Shown: positions 19,354 through 27,236 of the stretch, piece after piece
How the letters are laid out: each line of letters starts with the position of its first letter
Position numbering within the stretch: the first letter of the stretch is position 1
Assembly: GCA_934525065.1 (NCBI GenBank)
Contig: CAKSYX010000010.1
Coordinates: forward strand, 1-58,623
Source: an uncultured Eubacteriales bacterium
GTDB lineage: Bacteria; Bacillota; Clostridia; Oscillospirales; Acutalibacteraceae
Reading direction: 5' to 3'
Length of the DNA stretch: 58,623 bases
The notes under the pieces: model-generated
Seen by the model: only the letters and a program-made list of their open reading frames with translations
The model's database searches: none
What the model was told of the DNA's origin: nothing
Translations under genes and position numbers: made by a program

Positions 19354-19408
19354 GTCCGCGGCTTTTTTATTTTTCCGGACAGTAAGTTTTATGGGAGGAG
19401 AAACTATA

Positions 19409-20605
19409 ATGCTTTTCACAGCCGAAGATGTTTTTGATTTTGTTGAGCAGGAGGATGTCAAATTCATCCGCCTTGCATTCTGTGATGCCTTCGGCAGGCA
19501 GAAGAATATCGCCATCATGCCCGATGAGCTCCGCCGCGCGTTTTCGGACGGTATTTCCTTTGACGCTTCAGCCGTCCGCGGCTTCGGCAGCGTGGTCAAA
19601 TCCGACCTGCTGCTGTTTCCGATTCCGTCAACGTTCAATGTGCTTTCCTGGAGGCCGGCGGGAGGAAAGGTCGTCCGTATGCTTTGCGGCATAAAACGCC
19701 CGGACGGAACCGAGTTTGAGCTTGACCCGAGAAAAATTCTCAGAGACGCCGTTTTCAAAGCCGGCGAAAGCGGACTTTCCGTTTACTTCGGCTCTGAGTT
19801 CGAGTTTTACCTTTTCAAAACCGATGAGGACGGAGAAAGCACCAAAACACCGTTTGACAAGGCGGGCTACATGGACGTTGCACCGGACGACAAGGGAGAA
19901 AACATCCGCCGCGAAATTTGCCTGACCCTCGCCGACATGGGTATAAGGCCCGAAAGCTCTCACCACGAGGAAGGCCCCGGCCAGAATGAGATCGACTTCC
20001 GCTACAGCGACGCACTTTCCGCCGCAGACAACGCAATGAATTTTGTCACCGTTGTCAAGGCCGCCGCGCTCAATAACGGCCTTTATGCCGATTTTTCGCC
20101 GAAACCGCTCAAGGGCGAAAGCGGAAACGGAATGCACATCAACATCTCGGTCAAGGACAAGAACGGCTTTGATCCGACCCCGGCTTTCATGGCCGGAATT
20201 ATGGCAAGAGTTCGCGAAATTACGGCGTTCCTCAATCCGAGCGAAAGCTCATATGACCGTCTCGGAGAAAAGAAGGCTCCGAAATATGTCACCTGGTCAC
20301 ATGAAAACCGCTCTCAGCTTGTGCGCATTCCGGCGGCGAAGGGCGAATACAAGCGCATTGAGCTGCGTTCACCCGACCCGACCGCGAACCCGTATATTGC
20401 TTTTGCGCTTCTCATTTATGCCGGGCTTGAAGGGATTGAAAAAGACCTTTCTGTTCCCGAAGCGGTCAACGAAAACCTTTTCACCGCGCCCTCAAGCGTG
20501 ACGGAAAAGCTTGAAATGCTCCCTCAAAGCCTTGAAGAGGCCAAAAAGCTGGCAAGAGAAAGTGCCTTCGTTCAAAAGTATCTTCCAAAGGAGTACATTC
20601 CGTAA
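19409..20605 (+). CDS. glnA: Glutamine synthetase type I (short form)
   Basis: 398 residues, shorter than the common 440-470 of GS I. The start at 19409 (MLFTAEDVFDF) has GGGAGGAG 8 bases upstream; a longer frame from 19352 begins inside the terminator and is rejected. Conserved parts are GSEFEFYLF, SSHHEEGPGQNEIDF, NGMHINIS (catalytic His), ENRSQLVRIPAAKG and ELRSPDPTANPYIAFA. No Tyr adenylylation motif of the enteric type is obvious. The enzyme makes glutamine from glutamate and ammonia. It is followed 45 bp later by the ANTAR regulator gene, and its leader carries an attenuator with a hexaloop hairpin. Confidence 0.93.
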   Translation: MLFTAEDVFDFVEQEDVKFIRLAFCDAFGRQKNIAIMPDELRRAFSDGISFDASAVRGFGSVVKSDLLLFPIPSTFNVLSWRPAGGKVVRMLCGIKRPDGTEFELDPRKILRDAVFKAGESGLSVYFGSEFEFYLFKTDEDGESTKTPFDKAGYMDVAPDDKGENIRREICLTLADMGIRPESSHHEEGPGQNEIDFRYSDALSAADNAMNFVTVVKAAALNNGLYADFSPKPLKGESGNGMHINISVKDKNGFDPTPAFMAGIMARVREITAFLNPSESSYDRLGEKKAPKYVTWSHENRSQLVRIPAAKGEYKRIELRSPDPTANPYIAFALLIYAGLEGIEKDLSVPEAVNENLFTAPSSVTEKLEMLPQSLEEAKKLARESAFVQKYLPKEYIP

Positions 20606-20650
20606 CAAACAAAGGCAGAAGAGAAAAATAATCGAAAGGAGCAAAAGCCG

Positions 20651-21235
20651 ATGGCAGCAGGAAAAATCAAATACCGCGTTCTCGTTGTCTCATCGGGAGA
20701 CAAGATCCGCGATTATTTTTCGGGTCTGCTCCCTGCCGATGAATATGAGCTTGTTTCTCACGCTCACAACGCGGGAGAAGCAAGACGGCTGCTTCTTTCC
20801 CAGTGCGCGGATATAGTAATAATCAACGCTCCGCTTTCCGATGAGTTCGGAACTCAGCTTGCGCTTGACCTTTCGGATTCAATTATGGGAATCATGCTGG
20901 TTGTCAAAAGTGAGCATTTTGAGCGCATAACCCACCTTGTTGAGGATTCGGGCGTTCTGACCGTTGCAAGGCCGAACAGCAGGCAAAGCTTTTACGGTGC
21001 GCTCAAGCTTCTGACGGCGGTGAGTGCGCGGCTTGCAAAAATGGAGCGCAAGAACCGCACGCTTCAGGAAAAAATGGCAGACATCAGAACAGTCAACCGC
21101 GCCAAATGGCTTTTGATTGAAAACCTCAAAATGAGCGAAAGCGATGCGCATTATTATATTGAAAAGCAGGCGATGGACACGCGCCTTTCACGCCGGGAGG
21201 TTGCGCAGGGCATTATCAGAACCTACGACAAATAA
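20651..21235 (+). CDS. ANTAR-domain antiterminator, response-regulator-like
   Basis: 194 residues with an AAAGGAG site at the start. The N-terminal part (residues about 8-125) is receiver-like, but the usual acidic phosphorylation motif is not clear (ADIVIINAPLSDEF), so it may be a pseudo-receiver. A coiled coil (LAKMERKNRTLQEKM) leads to a C-terminal ANTAR domain (residues about 135-194) with VNRAKWLLIENLKMSESDAHYYI and REVAQGII. ANTAR domains bind paired hexaloop RNA hairpins and stop terminators forming. It lies next to glnA, as in several clostridia, and most likely acts on both glutamine synthetase leaders here. Confidence 0.88.
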   Translation: MAAGKIKYRVLVVSSGDKIRDYFSGLLPADEYELVSHAHNAGEARRLLLSQCADIVIINAPLSDEFGTQLALDLSDSIMGIMLVVKSEHFERITHLVEDSGVLTVARPNSRQSFYGALKLLTAVSARLAKMERKNRTLQEKMADIRTVNRAKWLLIENLKMSESDAHYYIEKQAMDTRLSRREVAQGIIRTYDK

Positions 21236-21285
21236 GCAATTGCATTTATTTATGCCAAAAATCTGACTTCAAAGGAGATTCCAAA

Positions 21286-22887
21286 ATGAAGCAAACAAAG
21301 TATGTTTTTGTCACGGGCGGAGTTGTCTCCGGCCTCGGAAAAGGTATTACGGCGGCCTCCCTCGGCCGTCTGCTCAAAGCGCGCGGCCTTAAAGTTGCGG
21401 CGCAGAAGCTTGACCCCTACATCAACGTTGACCCCGGCACCATGAGTCCCTACCAGCACGGTGAGGTCTATGTTACCGAGGACGGCGCGGAAACCGACCT
21501 TGACCTTGGCCATTACGAGCGTTTTATTGACGAAAACCTCAACAAGTTTTCAAACCTCACAACCGGAAAGGTGTACTGGAATGTTCTCAACAAAGAACGC
21601 CGCGGCGAATACCTCGGCTCAACCGTTCAGGTCATCCCCCACGTTACAAACGAAATCAAGTCTTTCATCTATTCCGTTGCGGAAAAGACCGACGCCGATG
21701 TTGTCATCACGGAAATCGGCGGAACGATCGGCGACATTGAGTCTCAGCCGTTCCTTGAGGCTGTTCGTCAGATTTCGCTTGAGATAGGCCGCGAAAACAG
21801 CCTTTTCATTCACGTCACCCTCGTCCCCTTCCTCAGCGGCTCGGACGAGCACAAGTCAAAGCCCACTCAGCACTCGGTCAAGGAGCTTCAGGGAATGGGC
21901 GTCAAGCCGGACATTATCATCCTTCGCTGCGATGAACCGCTCGAAGAATCAATCTTCAAAAAAATCTCAATGTTCTGCAACGTCAAGCCGGACTGCGTAA
22001 TCGAAAATATTACTCTCCCCGTGCTTTATGAAGCTCCGATCATGCTTGAAAAGAGCAACTTTTCTTCAATCGTCTGCCGCGAGCTGGGAATTGACGCTCC
22101 GAACATCGACATGAGCGAATGGAACGAAATGCTCGATAAAATTCACAACAGAACCAAAAAGGTCACGATAGGCCTTGTCGGAAAATATGTTGCCCTCCAC
22201 GATGCATACCTTTCCGTTGCCGAAGCATTGCGCCACGCAGGCTACGCACTCGGCGCACACGTTGAAATCAAGTGGATCGATTCCGAAACCGTCACCGATG
22301 AAAATGTCGGCGAAATTCTCTCAGACTGTAGCGGAGTTATAGTTCCCGGCGGCTTCGGCAACCGCGGAATTGAAGGCAAAATAGTCACCGCAAGGTACTG
22401 CCGCGAAAACAACCTGCCATATCTCGGAATCTGCCTTGGTATGCAGGTGGCGGTCATTGAATTTGCGCGCCACGTTGCCGGCCTTGAGAACGCCAACTCC
22501 GGCGAATTTGACAAGGAATCGCCGTATAAGGTCATTGACTTTCTCCCAGACCAGAGCGACGAAACCGACAAAGGCGGCACGCTCCGCCTCGGCGCATATC
22601 CCTGCAAAATCAAGGACGGCACCCGGATGTACTGCTGCTACAAGCGGGCAGAAATTTTTGAGCGTCACCGCCACCGCTACGAGTTCAACAACGATTTCCG
22701 CGAAACGCTTTCAAACGCAGGACTGACCATCAGCGGAACCTCGCCCGACGACTACATAGTTGAAACCGTTGAAATTGAAAATAACGACTTTTTTGTCGGC
22801 GTTCAGTTCCACCCGGAGTTCAAGAGCAGACCCAACAAGCCGCATCCGCTCTTCGTCGGCCTTGTTGACGCGGCGCTGAAAAAATAA
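21286..22887 (+). CDS. pyrG: CTP synthase
   Basis: 533 residues with an AAAGGAG site. The N-terminal synthetase domain has GGVVSGLGKGITAASLG (ATP loop), QKLDPYINVDPGTMSP and DLDLGHYERF. The C-terminal class I glutaminase domain has the nucleophile Cys in YLGICLGMQ and the His-Glu pair near the end (GVQFHPEFKSRP). It makes CTP from UTP, ATP and glutamine. It follows the ANTAR gene by 50 bp and so sits at the end of the glutamine block. I see no G-rich start region of the kind used for reiterative pyrG attenuation. Confidence 0.96.
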   Translation: MKQTKYVFVTGGVVSGLGKGITAASLGRLLKARGLKVAAQKLDPYINVDPGTMSPYQHGEVYVTEDGAETDLDLGHYERFIDENLNKFSNLTTGKVYWNVLNKERRGEYLGSTVQVIPHVTNEIKSFIYSVAEKTDADVVITEIGGTIGDIESQPFLEAVRQISLEIGRENSLFIHVTLVPFLSGSDEHKSKPTQHSVKELQGMGVKPDIIILRCDEPLEESIFKKISMFCNVKPDCVIENITLPVLYEAPIMLEKSNFSSIVCRELGIDAPNIDMSEWNEMLDKIHNRTKKVTIGLVGKYVALHDAYLSVAEALRHAGYALGAHVEIKWIDSETVTDENVGEILSDCSGVIVPGGFGNRGIEGKIVTARYCRENNLPYLGICLGMQVAVIEFARHVAGLENANSGEFDKESPYKVIDFLPDQSDETDKGGTLRLGAYPCKIKDGTRMYCCYKRAEIFERHRHRYEFNNDFRETLSNAGLTISGTSPDDYIVETVEIENNDFFVGVQFHPEFKSRPNKPHPLFVGLVDAALKK

Positions 22888-23034
22888 AGCTTCTGCTTCC
22901 TTCTGCGCATGAAGCGGCAGGAAAAGGCAGAACTTTGCCCCAAAAGGACCTTTCTTTGAAGAATTGGCAGAAACAATATATAATAATGTAAACGCGTAAC
23001 CGCAAAGCAACCGCTGAACGATCAGTAGCTACCG

Positions 23035-23074
23035 AAGGTGTAAGTCCGGTTTTTTCGGACTTGCACCTTTTTTT
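23035..23074 (+). terminator. Intrinsic terminator after pyrG or a small RNA
   Basis: AAGGTG-T-AAGTCCG pairs with CGGACTT-G-CACCTT around a T-rich loop, followed by a run of T. Confidence 0.85.
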
Positions 23075-23189
23075 ATTCATTATCGGATACCGTTTGGGGC
23101 GTTTATTCCGCAAAACTAAGCTATTTGTTCCAAAATTTCATATTTCGACAGCAAAATGTCCAAATTTTTGAGAAAATAATTTTTCCTGC

Positions 23190-23230
23190 GGTCAGATTGA
23201 ATAAAAATCAAATCCGACCGATTTTTTTTT
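23190..23230 (+). terminator. Second intrinsic terminator upstream of feo promoter
   Basis: CGGTC-A-GATT pairs with AATC-C-GACCG with one mismatch, followed by a T run (23222-23230). It ends 10 bp before the feo -35 box and would insulate the iron operon. Confidence 0.72.
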
Positions 23231-23239
23231 GGAAAATGC

Positions 23240-23268
23240 TTGACAAAGTTTTTGCCCGGGGGTATTAT
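23240..23268 (+). promoter_or_regulatory. Promoter of the feo operon
   Basis: TTGACA at 23240, 17 bp spacer, TATTAT at 23263. The first operator starts 8 bp after the -10 box, over the expected start site. Confidence 0.88.
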
Positions 23269-23275
23269 AAAGCAA

Positions 23276-23293
23276 GGTTAGCGAGAGCTAACC
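23276..23293. promoter_or_regulatory. DtxR-like operator 1 (feoA)
   Basis: Perfect inverted repeat GGTTAGC-GAGA-GCTAACC, resembling the half sites of IdeR/DtxR iron boxes. It covers the expected transcription start. Confidence 0.75.
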
Positions 23294-23309
23294 AATATTT
23301 AAGCGGTAC

Positions 23310-23327
23310 GGTTAGCTTTGGCTAATC
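23310..23327. promoter_or_regulatory. DtxR-like operator 2 (feoA)
   Basis: GGTTAGC-TTTG-GCTAATC, one base from perfect symmetry, exactly 34 bp after operator 1. Confidence 0.72.
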
Positions 23328-23343
23328 TTTATTAAAGCCGCGC

Positions 23344-23361
23344 GGTTAGCTTCAGTTAACC
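23344..23361. promoter_or_regulatory. DtxR-like operator 3 (feoA)
   Basis: GGTTAGC-TTCA-GTTAACC, exactly 34 bp after operator 2. A decayed fourth copy (right half GTTAACC at 23388) follows 33 bp later. Confidence 0.72.
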
Positions 23362-23426
23362 GCCCCGTGTATGAAGCTTTTGCCAAAGTTAACCCGAACG
23401 TTAAAAGCAGAAAAGGGGTATGAAAA

Positions 23427-23639
23427 ATGATGCCGCTGTGCTATGCAGACGTCGGTGAGGACAACACAATTAAAAGAATCGGCGGAAGTCCCGAAGTTAA
23501 AAAACACCTTGAAAACCTCGGCTTCGTTGTCGGCGGAAATGTCAAGGTCATCACTACCCTTGCAGGCAACGTGATTGTCAACGTTAAAGAGGCAAGGGTT
23601 GCAATCAGCGAGGAAATGGCAAGAAAAATTATGGTGTGA
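23427..23639 (+). CDS. feoA: FeoA-domain protein, first copy
   Basis: 70 residues forming a single SH3-like FeoA domain (IGGSPEVKKHLENLGFVVGGNVKVI, then GNVIVNVKEARVAISEEMARKIMV). FeoA proteins are small cytoplasmic partners of the ferrous iron transporter FeoB. A GGGG-rich site lies before the start. It is the first gene of the feo operon, behind a tandem operator array, and is followed 55 bp later by a second feoA. Confidence 0.88.
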   Translation: MMPLCYADVGEDNTIKRIGGSPEVKKHLENLGFVVGGNVKVITTLAGNVIVNVKEARVAISEEMARKIMV

Positions 23640-23694
23640 GCCTCATCTCACCCATATATTTAAATAGTAACATCAAATAAGGAGGATAAGTATA

Positions 23695-23916
23695 ATGAAA
23701 ACTCTCAAGCAGACCAAAATCGGAGAGACCGTCAAGGTTGTTAAGCTCCACGGCGAAGGCGCTGTCAAGCGCAGAATCATGGATATGGGAATCACAAAGG
23801 GTGTTGAGGTTTATATCCGCAAGGTTGCTCCCCTCGGCGATCCGATCGAAGTTACCGTTCGCGGCTATGAGCTTTCACTCAGAAAAGCTGACGCCGAAAT
23901 GATTGAGGTTGAATAA
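23695..23916 (+). CDS. feoA: FeoA-domain protein, second copy
   Basis: 73 residues with the FeoA pattern (GEGAVKRRIMDMGITKGVEVYIRKVAPLGDPIEVTVRGYELSLRKADAEMIEVE split over strands). The GYELSLRKADA end is typical for true FeoA. A GGAGG site precedes the start. Two FeoA proteins before FeoB is a common clostridial arrangement. The two copies are clearly diverged and so may have different jobs. Confidence 0.92.
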   Translation: MKTLKQTKIGETVKVVKLHGEGAVKRRIMDMGITKGVEVYIRKVAPLGDPIEVTVRGYELSLRKADAEMIEVE

Positions 23917-23935
23917 AGCGTTTTTTGCGCCCAAT

Positions 23936-23953
23936 TGTTAGTCAGTGCTAACC
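23936..23953. promoter_or_regulatory. DtxR-like operator before feoB
   Basis: TGTTAGT-CAGT-GCTAACC, one half perfect and the other with two changes, between feoA2 and feoB. It suggests separate or additional iron control of feoB. Confidence 0.6.
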
Positions 23954-24007
23954 AAAACGATAAAATTGCGCTTCGCTTTCACCGAAGCAGAAAGAGAGGA
24001 ATATGCT

Positions 24008-26524
24008 ATGAATATCAGAATTGCTCTTGCAGGTAACCCGAACTGCGGCAAAACAACGCTCTTCAATGCGTTGACCGGTTCAAACCAGTTCGTAGGCAAC
24101 TGGCCCGGCGTTACCGTTGAAAAAAAGGAAGGTAAGCTTAAAAAGCACGACGGCGTTGTTGTTACCGACCTTCCCGGAATTTACTCACTTTCTCCCTACA
24201 CCCTTGAAGAGGTTGTTGCGAGGAATTATCTTATCGGAGAACGTCCCGATGCGATACTTAACATCATCGACGGAACGAACCTCGAAAGAAACCTTTATCT
24301 CACCACTCAGCTCACCGAGCTTGGCATCCCCGTTGTTGTTGCAATCAACATGATGGACGTTGTCAAAAAGAACGGCGACAAAATCAACACCGCCGAGCTT
24401 TCACGTCAGCTCGGAACAAAGGTTGTTGAAATTTCGGCTCTCAAGGGCACAGGCATTATGGAGGCCGCCGAAGCCGCAATCGACGCCGCAAAGAACGGAA
24501 AGACTGTTCCGATGCACACCTTCTCCGGTGTTGTTGAACACGCACTTGCTCACATTGAAGAAGCTGCCGTTCACGGCCTTCCCGAAGAACAGCAGAGATG
24601 GTACGCAATCAAGATTTTTGAGCGCGATGACAAGGTTCTTGCAAAGCTGAACATTCCGGAATCCACCCTCAGCCACATTGAAGAGGACATTAAGAAAGCC
24701 GAAGCAGAGCTTGACGATGATGCAGAGTCGATCATCACCAACGAAAGGTATGTTTACATCGGCTCCATCATTAAGTCCTGCTACAAGAAGAAGGGCGCAG
24801 GCTCCCTTTCAACCTCGGATAAGATCGATAAGGTCGTTACAAACCGCTGGCTCGGTCTTCCGATCTTCGCCCTTATCATGTTCCTTGTTTACTACATCTC
24901 AATGGTAACAGTCGGTTCGGCTGCAACAGACTGGGCAAACGACGGTGTGTTCGGCGACGGCTGGCACTTCCTCGGAATCGGCACAAAGCAGTATGAAGAG
25001 GTTGACGAGGAGCACAGCAACGCTCTCAACGCTGTTGCCGCTTTCCTCCCCGACCTTGACACCGATTCAGAATCAGATGACTTCAACGCTGACGAAGCTC
25101 TTGCCGCAATCAAGAACTTTAAGCCCACCGAAGACAATCAGAAGGCTGTTGTCGGTATTGAAGACGAGGAAACACTCGCAGTTGACGATTTTGACGTTTA
25201 CTATTCAAAAATTCCCGACGGTGCAGACAAAGAAAGCACAGTCGGCATGACCTATGTTGAAGCTGCGAAGTACTTTGAAGAAAAAGGTGCCGAAGGCTTT
25301 GAAGCTCCCGATCCTGCAAGTTACGGCGTATGGGTTCCGGGTGTTCCGGTTCTCGTTGGCAACCTCCTTGAAAAAGCAAACGCCGCAGAATGGCTCTCAG
25401 GTCTTATCAATGACGGTATCGTTGCCGGTGTCGGCGCGGTTCTCGGCTTTGTTCCTCAGATGCTCGTTCTCTTCTTCCTGCTTGCAATTCTTGAGGCTTG
25501 CGGCTACATGGCTCGTATCGCCTTCGTTCTTGACCGTATTTTCCGCAAGTTCGGTCTCAGCGGTAAGTCCTTCATCCCGATGCTTATCGGTACCGGCTGC
25601 GGCATTCCGGGCATCATGGCTTCCCGTACCATTGAAAACGAACGCGACAGACGTATGACAATTATGACGACGACCTTCATCCCCTGCGGTGCAAAGGTTC
25701 CGTTCATTGCAATGATCGCCGGCGCAATCTTCGGCAACTCCGCTGCTGTTTCAACCAGCGCATACTTCATCGGCATGGCAGCAATCATCTGCTCAGGTAT
25801 CATGCTTAAGAAGACAAAGATGTTCTCAGGTGACCCCGCTCCCTTCGTTATGGAGCTTCCCGCATACCACCTTCCGACACTCGGCAACGTTCTTCGTTCA
25901 ACCTGGGAGCGCGGCTGGTCCTTCATCAAGAAGGCCGGAACGATCATCCTCCTTTCAACGATCTTTGTTTGGTTCGCAACCTACTTCGGATTTGTTGACG
26001 GCAAGTTCGGAATGCTCACCGAAGACCAGATTGACTCCTCGATCCTCGCTTCGATCGGCGGCGCAATCGCATGGATCTTTAAGCCGCTCGGCTGGGGCAA
26101 CTGGCAGGCAGCTGTTGCTTCGATCACCGGCCTTGTTGCAAAGGAAAACATCGTTGGTACTCTCGGCATCCTCTATGGCGGCGGCGAAGGCACAACCTAC
26201 CAGGCAATCGCAGCAGCCTTCACCGGAATCACCGCTTATTCGTTCCTTGTATTCAACCTTCTTTGCGCTCCCTGCTTCGCAGCTATCGGTGCAATCAAGC
26301 GTGAAATGAACAGCGCAAAATGGACTTGGTTCGCAATTGCTTATCAGTGCGGCTTTGCATATTGCGTAGCCCTCATGATAAACCAGTTCGGCGGCGCCTT
26401 CACCGGTCACCTCAACGTTGCCGGCCTCATTGCTGCACTTGCTGTTCTCGGCGTAATGATCTATATGCTCGTTCGTCCGTATAAGGAAGCAACAAAGCTC
26501 ACCGAAAAAGTTAAGGTTAAATAA
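24008..26524 (+). CDS. feoB: Ferrous iron transporter FeoB
   Basis: 838 residues from the ATG at 24008 (MNIRIALAGNPNCGKTT); the longer frame from 23945 starts in the operator region. The N-terminal GTPase domain has GNPNCGKTT (G1), DLPGIYSL (G3) and INMMD (G4). The membrane part has paired Gate motifs, including GTGCGIPGIMASRTIE and FIPCGAKVPFIAMIAG. It moves Fe2+ into the cell. Between the first and second membrane segments, residues about 318-445, is an acidic insertion rich in Asp and Glu (24958-25345) that makes the protein longer than the usual 650-750. It is the main gene of the feo operon. Confidence 0.96.
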   Translation: MNIRIALAGNPNCGKTTLFNALTGSNQFVGNWPGVTVEKKEGKLKKHDGVVVTDLPGIYSLSPYTLEEVVARNYLIGERPDAILNIIDGTNLERNLYLTTQLTELGIPVVVAINMMDVVKKNGDKINTAELSRQLGTKVVEISALKGTGIMEAAEAAIDAAKNGKTVPMHTFSGVVEHALAHIEEAAVHGLPEEQQRWYAIKIFERDDKVLAKLNIPESTLSHIEEDIKKAEAELDDDAESIITNERYVYIGSIIKSCYKKKGAGSLSTSDKIDKVVTNRWLGLPIFALIMFLVYYISMVTVGSAATDWANDGVFGDGWHFLGIGTKQYEEVDEEHSNALNAVAAFLPDLDTDSESDDFNADEALAAIKNFKPTEDNQKAVVGIEDEETLAVDDFDVYYSKIPDGADKESTVGMTYVEAAKYFEEKGAEGFEAPDPASYGVWVPGVPVLVGNLLEKANAAEWLSGLINDGIVAGVGAVLGFVPQMLVLFFLLAILEACGYMARIAFVLDRIFRKFGLSGKSFIPMLIGTGCGIPGIMASRTIENERDRRMTIMTTTFIPCGAKVPFIAMIAGAIFGNSAAVSTSAYFIGMAAIICSGIMLKKTKMFSGDPAPFVMELPAYHLPTLGNVLRSTWERGWSFIKKAGTIILLSTIFVWFATYFGFVDGKFGMLTEDQIDSSILASIGGAIAWIFKPLGWGNWQAAVASITGLVAKENIVGTLGILYGGGEGTTYQAIAAAFTGITAYSFLVFNLLCAPCFAAIGAIKREMNSAKWTWFAIAYQCGFAYCVALMINQFGGAFTGHLNVAGLIAALAVLGVMIYMLVRPYKEATKLTEKVKVK

Positions 26525-26550
26525 GCAAACAAGCTAAGAATCTCATGTGT

Positions 26551-26579
26551 CCGAAGCCCGGCTGATATCCGGGCTTCGG
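26551..26579 (+). other. Stable hairpin after feoB
   Basis: Perfect 11-bp stem CCGAAGCCCGG/CCGGGCTTCGG with a 7-base loop. No T run follows, so it is more likely an mRNA-stabilising or processing structure between feoB and the small genes than a full terminator. Confidence 0.6.
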
Positions 26580-26611
26580 GTTGAAAAGCAAATATGAAAG
26601 GAGTCTGTCTT

Positions 26612-26797
26612 ATGCTCGCTTGGCTTTCTGCAAATATTTCAACAATTCTAATCAGCCTTGTGCTCATCCTGATTGTTGCGGCAATTGTCTATAAACTTGT
26701 TAAAGATAAAAAGAAGGGCAAACATTCCTGCGGCTGTGACTGTGCCCACTGCGCAATGGCCGGCTCCTGCCACTCAAAACGTCAAAAATCAAATTGA
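26612..26797 (+). CDS. FeoB-associated Cys-rich membrane protein
   Basis: 61 residues. The start at 26612 (MLAWLSANIS) has AAAGGAG 8 bases upstream; the longer frame from 26594 contains that site. One membrane helix (residues about 8-28) is followed by a lysine-rich stretch and a Cys-rich tail, CGCDCAHCAMAGSCH, with five cysteines that could bind Fe2+ or a cluster. Small proteins of this kind follow feoB in many Firmicutes. Its exact role is not known. Confidence 0.8.
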   Translation: MLAWLSANISTILISLVLILIVAAIVYKLVKDKKKGKHSCGCDCAHCAMAGSCHSKRQKSN

Positions 26798-26859
26798 AAC
26801 GCGTATGCCGAACAAGGGTGAACCGTGACTGATTTGCAGCCGGAAAGGTGGCAATTATC

Positions 26860-27123
26860 ATGAAAAAAATCACATTGAAAATTAACGGTATGGCCTGCTC
26901 CATGTGTGAAGCACACATCAACGACTGTATCAGACAGAACTTTCCCGTTAAAAAGGTCACTTCCTCGCACGCAAAGGGCGAAACCGTGATCATTGCAAAG
27001 GAAGAACCGGACAAGGCGAAGCTTCAAAAAGCGATTGCCGACGCCGGCTATACCCTCCTCGACGTAAAAAGCGAGGAAGTTGAAGAAAAAGGCGGCCTGT
27101 TCTCCTTTTTCAAAAAGAAATGA
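26860..27123 (+). CDS. Heavy-metal-associated (HMA) domain protein
   Basis: 87 residues from the ATG at 26860 (MKKITLKING), preferred over an upstream GTG because AGGTGG lies 8 bases before it. A single ferredoxin-like HMA domain carries the metal-binding CxxC motif in GMACSMCE. The C-terminus is charged and ends GGLFSFFKKK, possibly membrane-touching. CopZ-like proteins of this type shuttle Cu+; its place in an iron block suggests transition-metal handling alongside Feo. It lies 63 bp after the Cys-rich gene. Confidence 0.82.
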   Translation: MKKITLKINGMACSMCEAHINDCIRQNFPVKKVTSSHAKGETVIIAKEEPDKAKLQKAIADAGYTLLDVKSEEVEEKGGLFSFFKKK

Positions 27124-27124
27124 G

Positions 27125-27167
27125 CCATCCTGCCGAAAGGAGCTTGCTCTCTTGCTCGGCAGGATAT
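27125..27167 (+). other. Hairpin after the HMA gene
   Basis: ATCCTGCCGA and TCGGCAGGAT pair perfectly (10 bp) around a loop of 23 bases. No T run follows on the plus strand, so read-through into the next gene is possible. Confidence 0.5.
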
Positions 27168-27180
27168 ATTCAGAACACGC

Positions 27181-27198
27181 AGTTAGCATATGCTAACC
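27181..27198. promoter_or_regulatory. DtxR-like operator before the DUF3793 gene
   Basis: AGTTAGC-ATAT-GCTAACC, nearly perfect, 39 bp before the start codon. It is the same motif as the feo operators and supports iron control of the DUF3793-flavodoxin pair. Confidence 0.72.
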
Positions 27199-27236
27199 AA
27201 TAGATACAAAAGTTTTTACGGAAAGGATGACGGATA

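Larger units (their letters stand above)
22888..23426. other. Intergenic region between pyrG and feoA
   Basis: No gene is seen. It contains a hairpin terminator at 23035-23074, a second one at 23190-23230, the feo promoter at 23240-23268 and a tandem array of DtxR-like operators from 23276. The presence of two terminators with no coding sequence between them suggests at least one small RNA. Confidence 0.65.

Noticed and set aside
18945..19408. Glutamine riboswitch (glnA or downstream-peptide type)
   Set aside because: The leaders lack the conserved core of those RNAs, which are known mainly from cyanobacteria and marine phage; the hexaloop plus adjacent ANTAR gene explains them better.
25955..26410. 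151-codon minus-strand open frame
   Set aside because: Antisense to the feoB membrane domain, no start signal.
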